From Brachypodius melanocephalos (Eukaryota > Chordata > Aves > Passeriformes > Pycnonotidae): a DNA stretch of 64,000 bases. The translations under genes were made by a program, and so were the position numbers. A model generated the notes under the pieces. The model was not told the DNA's origin and searched no databases. It worked only from the letters and a program-made list of their open reading frames with translations. Of the stretch, positions 41,035 through 51,530 are shown piece after piece. Position 1 is the first letter of the stretch, and each line of letters begins with the position of its first letter. The stretch spans positions 8,073,053 through 8,137,052 of the forward strand of contig VZSR01001854.1 in the NCBI GenBank assembly GCA_013398615.1. Direction: 5' to 3'.

Positions 41035-41290
41035 GCAAATCGTTGTCTTCAGGCCATGTCCCGGCCGTGAAATCCAGTGTTCCTCAGTTAGCTTTGGGAA
41101 TGTCAGTGCCTCTGGTAGACAGACACAGAAAGCTAACAGCGGGCCTCATCACAGCCCTCGTGGCATGCATTTCTCTTAATGAAAATTGGGAATGACCCAT
41201 GCCAGGCTGTGCATGCTAGGGGAAGACAAGAAAACTGCCAAATCTGCCAGGCATCTCTGCTCTTTCATGGCCTTACATGCACATCGTTTG
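41035..41290. promoter_or_regulatory. Candidate conserved non-coding element with retained CpGs
   Basis: Several CpG dinucleotides cluster in an otherwise CpG-poor region (ATCGTTG, CCCGGCCGTG, AGCGGGC, CTCGTGG, ATCGTTTG). The stretch has TAAT-type and palindromic motifs (GGCATGCATTTC, CTCTTAATGAAAATTGGG) and no repeat signature. Conservation is inferred from composition only. Ordinary unique sequence remains possible. Confidence 0.25.
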
Positions 41291-41586
41291 TTGCCTGCAA
41301 AGGGTAGATATAGAAGTGAAGCCACAAGCCTGCAACATCTGTTCTGTCATACTAATGATTATTATTCATCACCACCCTATCACCACCTCTGATTGCTGCA
41401 AGGCCACTGGTATCACTTCCCTTTTTCTTGCTCTCAGATATGTGTCATGGCAACCAACAGCAACACATTCCTTTTGGGCTGCTTACAATTTCTGGCAGTT
41501 AGGTTCATTTACTTCTGCAGTGGTACTTACTTCGTTTTGTCATCAGGAGATAAGCTTCCAAGTTTTGTGGGAGGTTGTGGTTTTGG

Positions 41587-41610
41587 TTTTTTTTTTTTTT
41601 TTTTTTTTTT
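41587..41610 (+). repeat. Poly(T) run of 24
   Basis: Uninterrupted run of 24 T after GGTTTTGG. No minus-strand AATAAA or target-site duplication nearby marks it as a retroposon tail. Confidence 0.9.
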
Positions 41611-42029
41611 ACTACTGAGCAATTTCAGCATGATCCTGACAGTAAATTCAGATTATATAGCCTAAAATTTGTACTGTTATCTTTCACATGTGTAGAACTG
41701 TTATCCATTTACTTGAAAAACAGGTTTGTTTCCATCAAATGGCCATACAAAAGAAAAATTAGCATATGGAAAATATATGGCATTTTACCAGATCTGAATA
41801 GTGCAGGAGAGTTAAATCTATTCTTGAAAAATGTCTCTTACTAGTGTTTAAAAGTGGTAAATCTGCTGAACTGTGTCTAGGAGAAACTCTTGATGTTTAG
41901 GTGTTCTTAGTCACAAGGCTCATTTAAATGTGTAGGATGTTTGTGAAGCAAGCAAGGCATCCTTTTCATAGATGAATATGTTGAGTTTTGCCAAGGTGCA
42001 AAATTGTATGTTTTGAGCTATTGTGCAGC

Positions 42030-42310
42030 AACTGAATTGCTGATTACATCAGTATTCAGCAGTTTCTGATCTGAGTTCCTGGCTCTAATCCCTAAATTAC
42101 TTAATTAACTGATTTGTTAGTGTGACAGATTTGTAGTTGCAGAGAGTAATTTATAAATACCATGTGCTGAACAAGTTTTTGTTTGCTGCACATAATATTA
42201 ATTAGCTAATAATTTTGCCAGAAAATACATTCAAAATAGCATTTATTCATCCTGACATTCATGTCTTCTGACAAACAACAATGCCAGATTCAGTCATCAA
42301 TGGACTGAGA
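42030..42310. promoter_or_regulatory. Candidate enhancer-like stretch rich in homeodomain sites
   Basis: Dense TAAT/ATTA cores occur: CCTAAATTACTTAATTAACTG near 42093-42110 and ATTAATTAGCTAATAA near 42197-42212, followed by GCCAGATTCAGTCATCAATGG-type sequence near 42285. The stretch lacks simple-repeat structure and repeat signatures. Vertebrate developmental enhancers in gene deserts often look like this, but base composition alone also favours such cores in AT-rich DNA. Confidence 0.25.
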
Positions 42311-43376
42311 ATGGTAAATATTCCCCAGGATAGCTTGGCTGTCCTGTCTGTAACTGAGGGAAGCTAAGAAATCTTGGAGAGTTTGACAGACCTAGCACTC
42401 TTCAGAAAATGTAATGTAGAGGGGCAGACCTTCTGAGACAGGAGTTTGCAGCGGTTCCAGAGAATGGGAAAGAGCGTGAGGAAGGCTGAGCCTTATTGAG
42501 CCTCTGGGTAATACAGATAAAAGCAGCTCTTCTGTGGATTCTAAACTTCTCATGTTCTGTTGTTGTTATTGTTATGACAATACCTTGTATTTTCACAGAA
42601 CTGTTCACCTCAAGATATAGGATACCATGCTGAGAGAGGCTGGGCTGGCCTACTAGCACTTAGTCACTAAAAGAGATATGTTTGCTCTTCCCAACTCTTG
42701 GCTGTGTGTCTCCCTGCCAGTTAGCAAAAAGACCTTGTCCCATGTAGGACAAGGCTGGGGGAGCGCTATGACTGGGAATGGGACTGCTCCTTCCCATACT
42801 AGCAAGCCATCAGCTCCTGTCAACCATCCCATGAAACCTGCTCTGACTCCAAGGGCCTATTCAATGGATCAAACTGTCCAAGGCTGTGGTCAGGTATTCA
42901 TTTACAGGCTGGGCACACAGAGGTTTCTGCCTGTGGCAGCTTGGCCTCTTACTGGGTAACTCAGACCATTCTGGCTGAACTGGGTTCTGCAAGGCTGTGC
43001 CTGCCTGCCTGAGAAGGAAATAAAGTTTACCAGGGAGGAAGAGAAAGCAGGCTGGGCTGGGTGGTGAGCAGCATCTGGGTACCATCTGGGTTTGCTGATG
43101 TTATAATCTGAGCTGCAGCTGGAGGCTCATGCTTGAGCACAGTCAACATCAAGCTGGCTGGTTTTACTTATAGATGAGGACAAATCAGTCTCATGAGACC
43201 TTCCCTTGGCTAAGCAGTCATGGTAGGAATCTGTTGCAGAGAACAATGGGCAGCTGAAAAGGATGGATAGAATATGTTTTCAGTCATCAGAGCTCACTCT
43301 GATTTCTCTAGTGGTGCAGGCTTTTAACTTGAGGATGGTTTTTACAATTTAATGGTGAAAAAATGAAAGTCATTGA

Positions 43377-43570
43377 GCAGATTAAGTTGGTAGGGAACAC
43401 AGTGGATCATCTGTTCCAACCTCCCTGCTGAAGTAGGGCCATCTTAGAACACATTGCACAGAATTGCATCCAGACAGTTCTTGAGGATTTCCAGAAAGAG
43501 ACTCCACAACCTCTCTGGGCAACCTATTCCAGTGCGTGGTCACTCACATAGTAAAAAAAATCCTTTTTTG
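43377..43570 (-). mobile_element. CR1 LINE 3'-end fragment, minus orientation
   Basis: About 190 bp matching the complement of a CR1 3' end: TTAAGTTGGTAGGGAACAC, then TGTTCCAACCTCCCTGCTGA, a CCAGAAAGAGACTCCACAAC block and the CCTATTCCAGTGCGTGGTCA block. It is heavily 5'-truncated and breaks off at an A/T run near 43550-43570. No coding potential is left. Confidence 0.88.
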
Positions 43571-45535
43571 CTATTGCATAGCTTTTCTATGAAAGAGCAA
43601 CAAAAACGTGATATTGCAATATTAAACACTAAATGGATGCCTATTCGTGGAGCCATTTATTTGTGTTGTTATAATAATTATATTGGTCTTCATTGATTTT
43701 TCAGCCAAACCTTTTACACCCTGTGGCATTGATGGAGTACCATTTGCTTTGTGGAGCTTGTAGCTGGCACAGTTTTTCATCTTACACTGTGAATATATGA
43801 ATGAATGAATGACTACTTTCAATTCAGTTGGTATTTTTTATTATGTTGGCTGCTATCAGCTGGCTCCTTGCTCACTTTTACTCTAGCATATATATTTCTT
43901 GTACTTTCTAGTGAGAGTTGTGAAAACAAATTCAGATGGTCTTCTCATGACAAGGAAATAGGAAAGGACCTCGGCCCATGTGTGTTGCTGAACATCTCAC
44001 CTAAGTTCCTGAGTAGATGTTAATGTCACTGCTTCTTCTGGAACCAGAGGGGCCAGAAAAGGTGAAATGCAGAGATGAGAATTCCATGGCCCTGCTAATG
44101 TCCCTAGTACCTATCTCTTCTACTGGCTTGAGAAGAAGTTGCTCTGGTTTTCTTTCTTTCAGTTTAATTTCTGCTATGAGAGACTACCCTTATGGAGGCA
44201 AGACTTAATTTCTGTGTGCATCATCAAGACTGATCAGCAATGTTTCCACAAGGCATTGAAGAGTACAACTGAATTTCTTTGTAACTGAGAGTGTTTTGTC
44301 TTCAGCAAGAGTTGGCAGGCAGATCTGCTCTAAGGCTTCTCAGAATCTTAGGCAAAACTGTAGGAAAGAGTCTGGATATTCAGCGAATACACAGCTTAGG
44401 CAGACGGCTTGACTGTGCCCCATGCCACTGTTGACCCTTTAGTTGTGAATCTAGAATGATGCTAGTCAATAATAAATCCATATAGTTTATTTCATGTTGC
44501 TACCTACGGTCTTTGTGAACAAGAAATATTAATGTAGTTTTGGTATATAATCAAGAAATATTAAAGGGTTTAGAATTTCTCTCCTCTTCTAGTAGGTATG
44601 GCCAAACTCTCCACAAAATTAAGGTTTAAAAAAGCATTGGTTTATTTCTGAATGAAAGGTGCCCTTCCCACTTGATTCTACTCTCTAGAAGGTGGGATTT
44701 AAAACAAACCTCTCAAAATCTGAGACAAATGACATTAGAAAAATAATGTGGTGTTGCAGAATCCGCAGGTTTTTTGCTGAGTGAAGAAGACAGGAGGGAT
44801 TTTCCTGACCTGCAACAAGCACTTTTACTCTGTTGATATACAGGTTAATCTGATTTTTAGGGCTTTTGCTCTGGCATATGCTAGAGAAAGTTTTAGAATA
44901 GGAAATTCTACTGTATCTATGGAGAAAACAAAATAAGAGAGCAAACTTAAAGGAGTTAAAAAAGAAAAAAAGGAAAATTACAAAACTTCATGTAGGACAT
45001 CTAAAAATCAATTAAGACTTTCCAAATGCTTGATTGGTACAGGCACTGCTCAGAGAAGGCAAGAGATACTTGGACACAGGCTTACCATGTCACTCAGTTC
45101 AGTTCAGCTATGGACTTTCTTTAAGGACGAGACTAAAGTTTTAACAATGGGATTTCTTTTTCTTTTTATATTTTCTCCTTCAGAATGAACTGAATGTTTT
45201 GCGTGAAAGTTTTGAAAGTCTCTTTATTTTGTTTTGGTACAGAAATCTAAATGCCTTTCCAGGAGGAAAGAATTGGCACTTGGTTCTTTAAGTCTTGTTC
45301 TTGGATAAATGTCTATCCAAAAATGGGACACCATTTTATCTTCTTCCATGGGGCAGCTATTGCAGTTGTTTTGTAGTGCAAGGTTGCCTGGGGGTTTAGG
45401 GAAGCTGAGTTCATCACCTTTTTTATCTCTCCTCCCCCTGCTCATCAATTCTCTCTTTACTCGTGCTGTTCTAGTGATCTTTCCAAACAGAGAAAAAGGA
45501 GTCTGCTGGGATTGTTGAGAGAAAAAAGGAGGCAA
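43571..45535. other. Spacer between two minus-strand CR1 copies
   Basis: AT-rich with no gene recognised. It contains a short (ATGA)4 run at 43797-43812 and small frames under 80 codons in the unique part. The 139-codon minus frame at 45224-45643 is made partly of CR1 3' sequence and is not a gene. Confidence 0.55.
43797..43812 (+). repeat. (ATGA)4 microsatellite
   Basis: Four ATGA units. Short. Confidence 0.75.
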
Positions 45536-45954
45536 AGAATCATTCAGGTTGGAAAAGACCCCTTTGCTCATCAGGTTCAACCATGAACTCAATGTTACCA
45601 AGTCCAGCACTAAACCATGTCCCTCAGTGCTGCACCTACACATCTTTTTAATACTTTCAGGGATGGATACTCAGCCACTTTCTCAGGCAGTCTGTTCCAG
45701 TGCTTGACAACCCTATCAATAAAGATATTGATAACACCCAACCTAAAACTTCCCTGCTGCAACTTGAGATTGTTTCCTCTCATCCAGTCTCTCATTGCTC
45801 TGGAGAAGATGCCAACTCCCACCTGGCTACAGCCTCCTTTCAGGCAGTTGTAGAGAGTCATGAGGTCCCCTCTGAACCTCCTTTTCTCCAGGCTAAACAC
45901 CCCCAGCTCCCTCAAACACTTCTCAGGTGACTTGTTCTCTAGACCCTTCATCAG
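45536..45954 (-). mobile_element. CR1 LINE 3' fragment, minus orientation
   Basis: About 420 bp. The plus-strand left end has the complement of the CR1 3' end (AGAATCATTCAGGTTGGAAA), followed by a short 3' UTR and the C-terminal part of ORF2, which is still open (see the overlapping entry). It stops abruptly beside a T run at about 45955-45963, where the 5' truncation falls. Among the copies here it is one of the least decayed in frame. Confidence 0.93.
45610..45954 (-). pseudogene. CR1 ORF2 C-terminal fragment (reverse-transcriptase polyprotein end)
   Basis: This is the last ~115 codons of a CR1 ORF2, uninterrupted to the natural stop. Recognisable blocks in order are ELGVFSLEKRRFRGDL, TLYNCLKGGCSQVGVGIFS, RVVKHWNRLPEKV and the C-terminal ALRDMV. 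CR1 ORF2 encodes an endonuclease plus reverse transcriptase used for target-primed insertion. Both catalytic domains lie upstream of this fragment and are absent, so nothing functional can be made. The open frame runs upstream to 46002 only by chance through flanking sequence. Bird genome annotations often call such fragments hypothetical proteins. Confidence 0.9.
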
Positions 45955-48352
45955 TTTTTTTTTTCCATGACAGTGATATTTATAGGAAAACCTAGGAAAC
46001 AAGAAACTGAAGCAATAGCAAATGCTGATGTTAAATAATGTAAGACCTTTTTTATGGGATGTACCTAACTATGAATTGACACACTTTCGTTTGAGACCTT
46101 GTGATAGATGGTTCTGGTCTTTCTCCATTGTAATCAATGCCACAGAAAGGGTAAATGAATATCCACAGCCAGCCCTGTTTGTCGAAATTCCAGTGATCCA
46201 TGATGTTTAATCAGAAAAGCCTCCTCCTCAAGTGTGGGAAACACTAGATTTTAAAAATAGGCTGTTTTGGAGGTAAGTGATGTATGTACCTCTGGATTTT
46301 ATTGGCAATGTGAATGTAGAAGCTTTAGATTCCAAATAGAAGGATGGCTGAAATGAGAGAAACTTTTTTTAATTTTATTTAAGCTGTATCAGGCTGTCTC
46401 CTCTATAGAGGTTTGTGTATGCGACATATGGAAGAACTGTGAGAAGTCAAGTGACATATGTGCTTTGCTTGGGCCAAAGTCCTAGAAATAAGTCAGATAT
46501 GAGTAAGTTTATGTGATACATGGAAGGCTAGGAATAGAAACTGCCACCTTTGCTGTCAGTGTTAACTTCCAACTAACATTTTTGCAGGCTTCAAAGTGAA
46601 ACTAAAGTATCTAAAATGAATTGCCTTTGTTTCTTTTTTTTCTTTTATTTATTTTGTTTGTTTGTTTGTTTGTTTGTTTGTTTGGTTTTTTTTTTTTTCA
46701 GAGATTGACACTGTGTGGAGGGAGGGAAAGAATCTTAGTGTTCCCATGATTAAAGACTGCCATCTGAAAATTACTGAAGTAGCCTCATATAAATATCCAG
46801 TACATAGGTTGAATGAGTTTAATTCATTATGGTCAAAATTCATCAGTTTTTTGGAGGAAAGAGGCTATAAACAATTCGAAGGGACTAGCAATTAAATTAT
46901 ATCCCACATTTAGAAGAGCTTAAAGCTGTGCTGCTATAGTGAACAAAGAATATTTTTTGTGTCCTTGACTATTTTAGATTGTGTAGGGAGTTTCAAGTGT
47001 TCATTAGAGGTCTGAACAGCTAAAATATGTTCATGGTTGTTGTACTGAGCTAGATGAATACCATTAAAAAAACTCTACTTTTTCATACTCCAAAGCCATG
47101 AATTGGATTATATTGTTTTATAATGTCTTTCTATTTAAATTGCTAAATAGTATTCCTTCCACACTTAAATTTCAGAGAGATCAAGCTACCATTTTTAAAT
47201 CTGTTGTATTGTGAAAAATTATTTTTAGGCTTTGCTTGAGAAATATTCACTTGTGGAAAAGAAATGAGGAAGGAGTTGAACTTTTGAATCCTATTTTCAA
47301 AGTTAGAGCTCTTTTTTTGATGGCAGTGTTTCATGCCTTTACCTCTACTGTGAACTCACTCTCAAAAAAAGCTGTAATCTTGTGGGACATGGGTGTTGTT
47401 GAGAAATACCCAGCGAGCTCTGAAGTTTATGACAAGAGGGAGCTCTCAAGGATTAAGGCAAAAGAATGTGTCATTTCTCATTTGTGTCGACACATGAACA
47501 ATAGTCCAAGATACTCACTCTGTTTGAAATTTTTTTGATACTTCTGTGGATGTGCAGAAATAACTCTCATGCATCTAAATATTGTCAAGGCTTGCAGAAT
47601 TCTTACATATCTATAGTCTTGAGTGTCAGCTGAGCAAGGCACTTTAGAATCTTCCTTTACTGCCTGAGGTCTCTAAGTAGAACTGGCAGCAGTGACCAGT
47701 GTTGCAGCAAGTTTCTGTGTCATTCCTTTCACATAAGAGGTTCCCCTACAACACTATGTATGTGTAAATTATCATCCACACAAGCAGGGAAAAAACCCCT
47801 CACCAGTCCAGTCTTATGTTGTTTTCTCAAAAATTTTCTCGAAGGACAGAAGAAAAAAAAATCTGGTTTTAGGCCATACATATGCCTTACCTGCTACTTT
47901 TTTTAAAGATAACTTCTCTAAAGCAACACTACTGTTAACTTAGTGCAAAACCTACATTAACTACGTGAGGTAAATATGAAGGATGAAATTGATTCTTTTA
48001 GCATTATAGTGAGTGTTCCTCATTTTTCTTTCTTTTGTTGGCCATTGAATATTTAAAGATAAAATAAGATCTTGGATCTAATCTGAGAATATATGGGGCT
48101 TTTCAGTAATGGTTTCTAAATTACTGGGTTTTTATTTTCATTTTTCTCCTCAAAGGTGAAAATGTTTTCTTGAAGTTTTGAGGTAGATAAATGGGTTGGT
48201 CAGTGTTGGAAAGTGTATGTTTGGACATGGAATCTTTTCTGTGCATTTTAAATCAGAGTAGAAACTTCTAGAAAGCAAACTATAAGCTATCCAAGTTGTA
48301 CCATATGCCCAAAATAATCTTTGTGTGCCTGCTTGTTTTAGACACATAAAGA
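45955..48352. other. Unclassified DNA up to the assembly gap
   Basis: No gene recognised. It holds a (TTTG)8 plus T13 tract at 46653-46698, whose CAG end could imitate a splice acceptor, and two modest plus frames (46662-46895 and 47236-47538) without domains. Sequence up to the gap is AT-rich. Confidence 0.5.
46653..46698 (+). repeat. (TTTG)8 followed by T13
   Basis: Eight perfect TTTG units (46653-46684), one G, then 13 T (46686-46698), followed directly by CAG. A likely polymorphic microsatellite. Confidence 0.92.
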
Positions 48353-48451
48353 NNNNNNNNNNNNNNNNNNNNNNNNNNNNNNNNNNNNNNNNNNNNNNNN
48401 NNNNNNNNNNNNNNNNNNNNNNNNNNNNNNNNNNNNNNNNNNNNNNNNNNN
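48353..48451. other. Assembly gap (99 N)
   Basis: A run of 99 undetermined bases. The right flank is T/G-rich (GGGCATTTTTGTTTG, then GTTGTCG), which suggests a low-complexity or simple repeat caused the gap. Nothing can be said about its content. Confidence 0.99.
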
Positions 48452-49759
48452 GGGCATTTTTGTTTGATTTTTTTTGTTGTCGATTTTTTTAAACACTCTT
48501 TTCTTCTTGTTGTGTGGGAACGTGTTGTTCAGAGGGAAAGTTGAAATTTGTTCCTAAAACTAAGGTTGTTTTCTAACCAACTTTAGAAGAGCAGTGTCCC
48601 TCAAAATATTGAGGCTGTACTGCTGAACAATTGCAGAAAGGCTACTGTTACAGCATGTGTGACTAGAGAATAAAAAACTTCATCACACCTGTCTTTCCGC
48701 ATGGAAAGACAAAAAGGGAGGCAAAGCAACTGATGTGGAATTAATTTGTTTCTTCTAAAAAAACACAGAGCTTGAAACTTTTGTAAGAAGTTGCAAAAAG
48801 CTTCTAGTATCTTACTAAAGTCTGATCCATCTGAGCCCAAAAGCATATTTTTCCTGTTGTTAATTCCATCTGGATCTATCCATATTCTGTTATTTACATG
48901 TACATAAAGGTGAGGCTGAAAAAATGTTGTGCACATGATGCCTATCTTGTTTCAAAGTAAGAGGAGTACAGCTAAAAAAGCAGTCCAGTTTTGAAATTTT
49001 TCTGATTATTAATATTCAGGAAGCAGATAGCAGGGTTGAGAATGGTTTATATCATACCAAAGAAATTAGGGATGTAAGGCAGAGGACAATCAAGCTCTAT
49101 TTGTTCTTGACACAACACATTTCTTGTTTTGAACACCAAAAGTAGTAACAGTAAAGTGCATGTGGGAGTTTTCTACACAGTACTAACTGAAAAAAACAGT
49201 TTCAATGTCTAGAAGTTCAATATAGAAACAGTTATTTAAGATAGTAGTTCTGTAGGATATGTGTTGATCTTTTGGCAGTCTGGTCAGTAATAATGAAGGA
49301 CTTTTAATTAAATTTCTGTATTTTGCTTTTTGGAAAACATATTTTTGTAATGAAAGAGACATCAGAATTTCATGAGAAACAGGTAAGACTGCTGTGGGAG
49401 TGGCTAGGGGTATTGGTGCTAAAAAATATTCTGCAAATATCCTGAAGTGGGAGAAAGTAAGATGTAACTGTTCAGATATCACTGCAGTTTCAAAGGAGTT
49501 GAAGGCAAGCAAAGAGTTGTGTGCTGTAACCTGGGAGATTAAATGCTTTCTCCTTCTTTGAAAGAAAATGTGTTTGACCAAGCCAGAGGACAGGCAAAAT
49601 TCCAGCAGCATATATAAGGTGGTGAGAGTCATCAGGAGGAAGAAACCAGATTGATAAACTGCAGAATTATGCTTTCCCTCAGTTCCTGGGGGTAAGGTGT
49701 GTTCTCAAGCCTACCAGCAGTGCGTGACATGAAGCATTGCCTATGGAAGCAACAGTTAG
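48452..49759. other. Unclassified DNA between gap and CR1
   Basis: A 149-codon minus-strand open frame (49183-49632) is one of the longest in the window but shows no recognisable domain, no signal peptide and no splice context, and in AT-rich DNA of this size a frame this long can arise by chance. The rest shows nothing. Confidence 0.45.
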
Positions 49760-50195
49760 GGAGTGGCTGAGCAAGATGGGCATCCACAAATCCAGATGAT
49801 GAAAGGGAGCTGCATTCCAGGCTGCTGACAGTTGGTGAGGGCTGCTGGCTGTCACCTTACAGGTCATGACAATGAAGGAAAGTTGAGGAGCACTCAGAAA
49901 AGGCAAGCATTGGGCCCATTTTCAAGACAGTCAAATAAGAGGATGCCAGAAGCAACCAGCTGATCACCCCTCCTTCATTCTCTGGGGAGAACAGGGACAA
50001 TATGTGCCAGAAGATGGCTTGAAGGCACGTGAAGGACGAGGTGACAGTGACCAGGCAGCACAACTTCACTAAGGACAAGTTGTGCTGGGAAAAGCATGAT
50101 CCTTGTATTGAGAAGGTGACTGCCCTAGTGGGATCAGGGGATAGCAGGGATTGCCACTTGCTCTGGCTTCAGCAAGGCTTGTGACAGCCTCCAGT
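49760..50195 (+). mobile_element. CR1 LINE internal fragment (reverse-transcriptase region), plus orientation
   Basis: About 440 bp from the middle of CR1 ORF2. Recognisable blocks include GATGGGCATCCACAAATCCA (49776-49795), AGGCACGTGAAGGACGAGGT (50023-50042), CAGCACAACTTCACTAAGGA (50057-50076) and CTTCAGCAAGGCTTGTGACAG (the conserved DFSKAFD region of the reverse transcriptase, near 50167-50187). Several indels break the frame. Unlike the other copies it lacks a 3' end, so it is a remnant of a larger insertion. Sequence to its right up to about 50.76 kb is moderately GC-rich but I could not assign it. Confidence 0.8.
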
Positions 50196-51270
50196 AACCA
50201 GCTAGGTGAGCACGGGCAGTAGAAGGGGACAACTGTAGGACCACTGTTGTGTGCTCAGCAGGACAAATCCCAACTCTGGGGATGCTGCTGTTAGTGGTAT
50301 GGCTCAGAGCAGTGATGGGGCTGTTGCTGATGATGGCTTGAAGTCAAGGCTTGGATGGTGGTTGGACAGATCACCTTCTGCATGGTTATGGGTGTCCCTT
50401 CCCATCTGGGGAGGGCAGGACAGCTGATGGCAATGTCCCTTGCCACATGGGGAAGGCATCAGCCTGACAGAAGGCAGGCCCCCTTTGCCCCAGTCCTTCA
50501 GGCCTCAGTGCTGAAGAGATGGAACCTCTTCATGAGAAGGGGTGGGAAAGAAGGGGCCATGCCACCCTTGACAGTCAACAAAAGAACTGTATGTTGTTGG
50601 AAGATACTGCAGGTGAGCCAGCCAGAAGTCCACAGACTTTGCCTTCTCCCAGCTAATGCAGGTGCTGAGGCTGAGCTGCTACTCTGGAGTCAGGCAGTCA
50701 CTCCTGTGATGCCATTGATGGGACCTCAGAGATGGCACCAGGGTGCACTGGTGTAGTGCCGAATCATCCCTGTAGCAGGTGTAAACACTTCCATTGGCTC
50801 TTCATTGACTTGAGGTGCCAAGCCTTGCCAGTGCAAAGCCCTCCATTCTTTCAGTGTTCATTATTTCTACATCTATTTGAGTTTTCTTTACGAGGTATAG
50901 CCATGAATTTTCCCTTGCTGTCTGGTTGCAGATCACCTCTTAGTATGTGACAGGCTGCTTATGTTCTGCACGCCTTTCTTCTCTAGGCAAGTCCTTAAGA
51001 CAGGGTTGAAATCTGTCAGGGGTTCTCTAGGGCAGTGCTTAAGGTGAAGGGATGCAGGTGCCTGCATGTCTCTGCCCCGGTGGCTAATTCCCATGTACTT
51101 CATGCAAAATAAAAGCCATTCAGAGCATAACGTCAGCTGAAGAGTAAAGAGAGGAGTTTCTCTTGCTTCTGTGGTGATTGAATCACAATCTGTTAGGGAA
51201 AAAGAAAAGTCTTGCTGGGTTCTGTTGAGACAAGGCAGACCAAGGCTGCTGAGGTGTGAGTGGTATGCCT
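50196..51270. other. GC-richer unclassified DNA right of the CR1 remnant
   Basis: It has a 133-codon plus frame (50355-50756) and a 115-codon minus frame (50933-51280), neither with recognisable motifs. An imperfect 41-bp duplication lies at 50393-50461. It may be a further decayed retroelement, but no diagnostic block is visible. Confidence 0.45.
50393..50461 (+). repeat. Imperfect tandem duplication, about 41-bp period
   Basis: TGTCCCTTCCCATCTGGGGA at 50393 recurs 41 bp later as TGTCCCTTGCCACATGGGGA. The second unit is shorter and diverges after about 28 bp. Confidence 0.6.
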
Positions 51271-51274
51271 GCAT

Positions 51275-51530
51275 TACCATGGCGATGGCAGCTCCCCTGG
51301 CACGCCTTTATCCCGTGCAGCTCCACTCCTTGCTCTCACCAATCATGCTGAAGCATAAGGTAATACCCGTGGATAAGCTGTCTGCTGGACTAATGAGGGA
51401 ATGTGTCATCTCTCAGCTATTTAAGAGTTTCTTTCCTCCCCTGGCTTGTGCTTTTTTATCACGGCTGCTCTGCAGACAACATCCTGAGCGGGCTGGTTGT
51501 CATTTCTTTGGGTTATATTCTGACTAGCTT
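51275..51530 (+). promoter_or_regulatory. Candidate promoter-like patch with CCAAT and TATA-like motifs
   Basis: Six CpGs fall within about 210 bp (51283 to 51489) in a region otherwise depleted of CpG. A CCAAT box (51339-51343, in CTCACCAATCATG) lies about 75 bp before a TATA-like CTATTTAAGAG (51417-51427), which would place a start near 51450. A 118-codon plus frame (51171-51527) crosses it but does not resemble a known protein. It could be an alternative promoter, an enhancer or a decayed LTR promoter. No exon downstream is recognised, so the call stays tentative. Confidence 0.28.

Larger units (their letters stand above)
35658..43376. other. Unclassified DNA; candidate conserved non-coding stretches
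   Basis: No gene or interspersed element recognised over 7.7 kb. Frames stay at or below 113 codons, and the 113-codon one (41277-41618) runs into a poly(T) tract. Two stretches look more constrained than their surroundings in composition (about 41035-41290 and 42030-42310) and are described separately. A 24-T run lies at 41587-41610. Confidence 0.5.

Noticed and set aside
45224..45643. 139-codon minus frame as a gene
   Set aside because: It is built from CR1 3' sequence plus unrelated flank, in a different register from ORF2.
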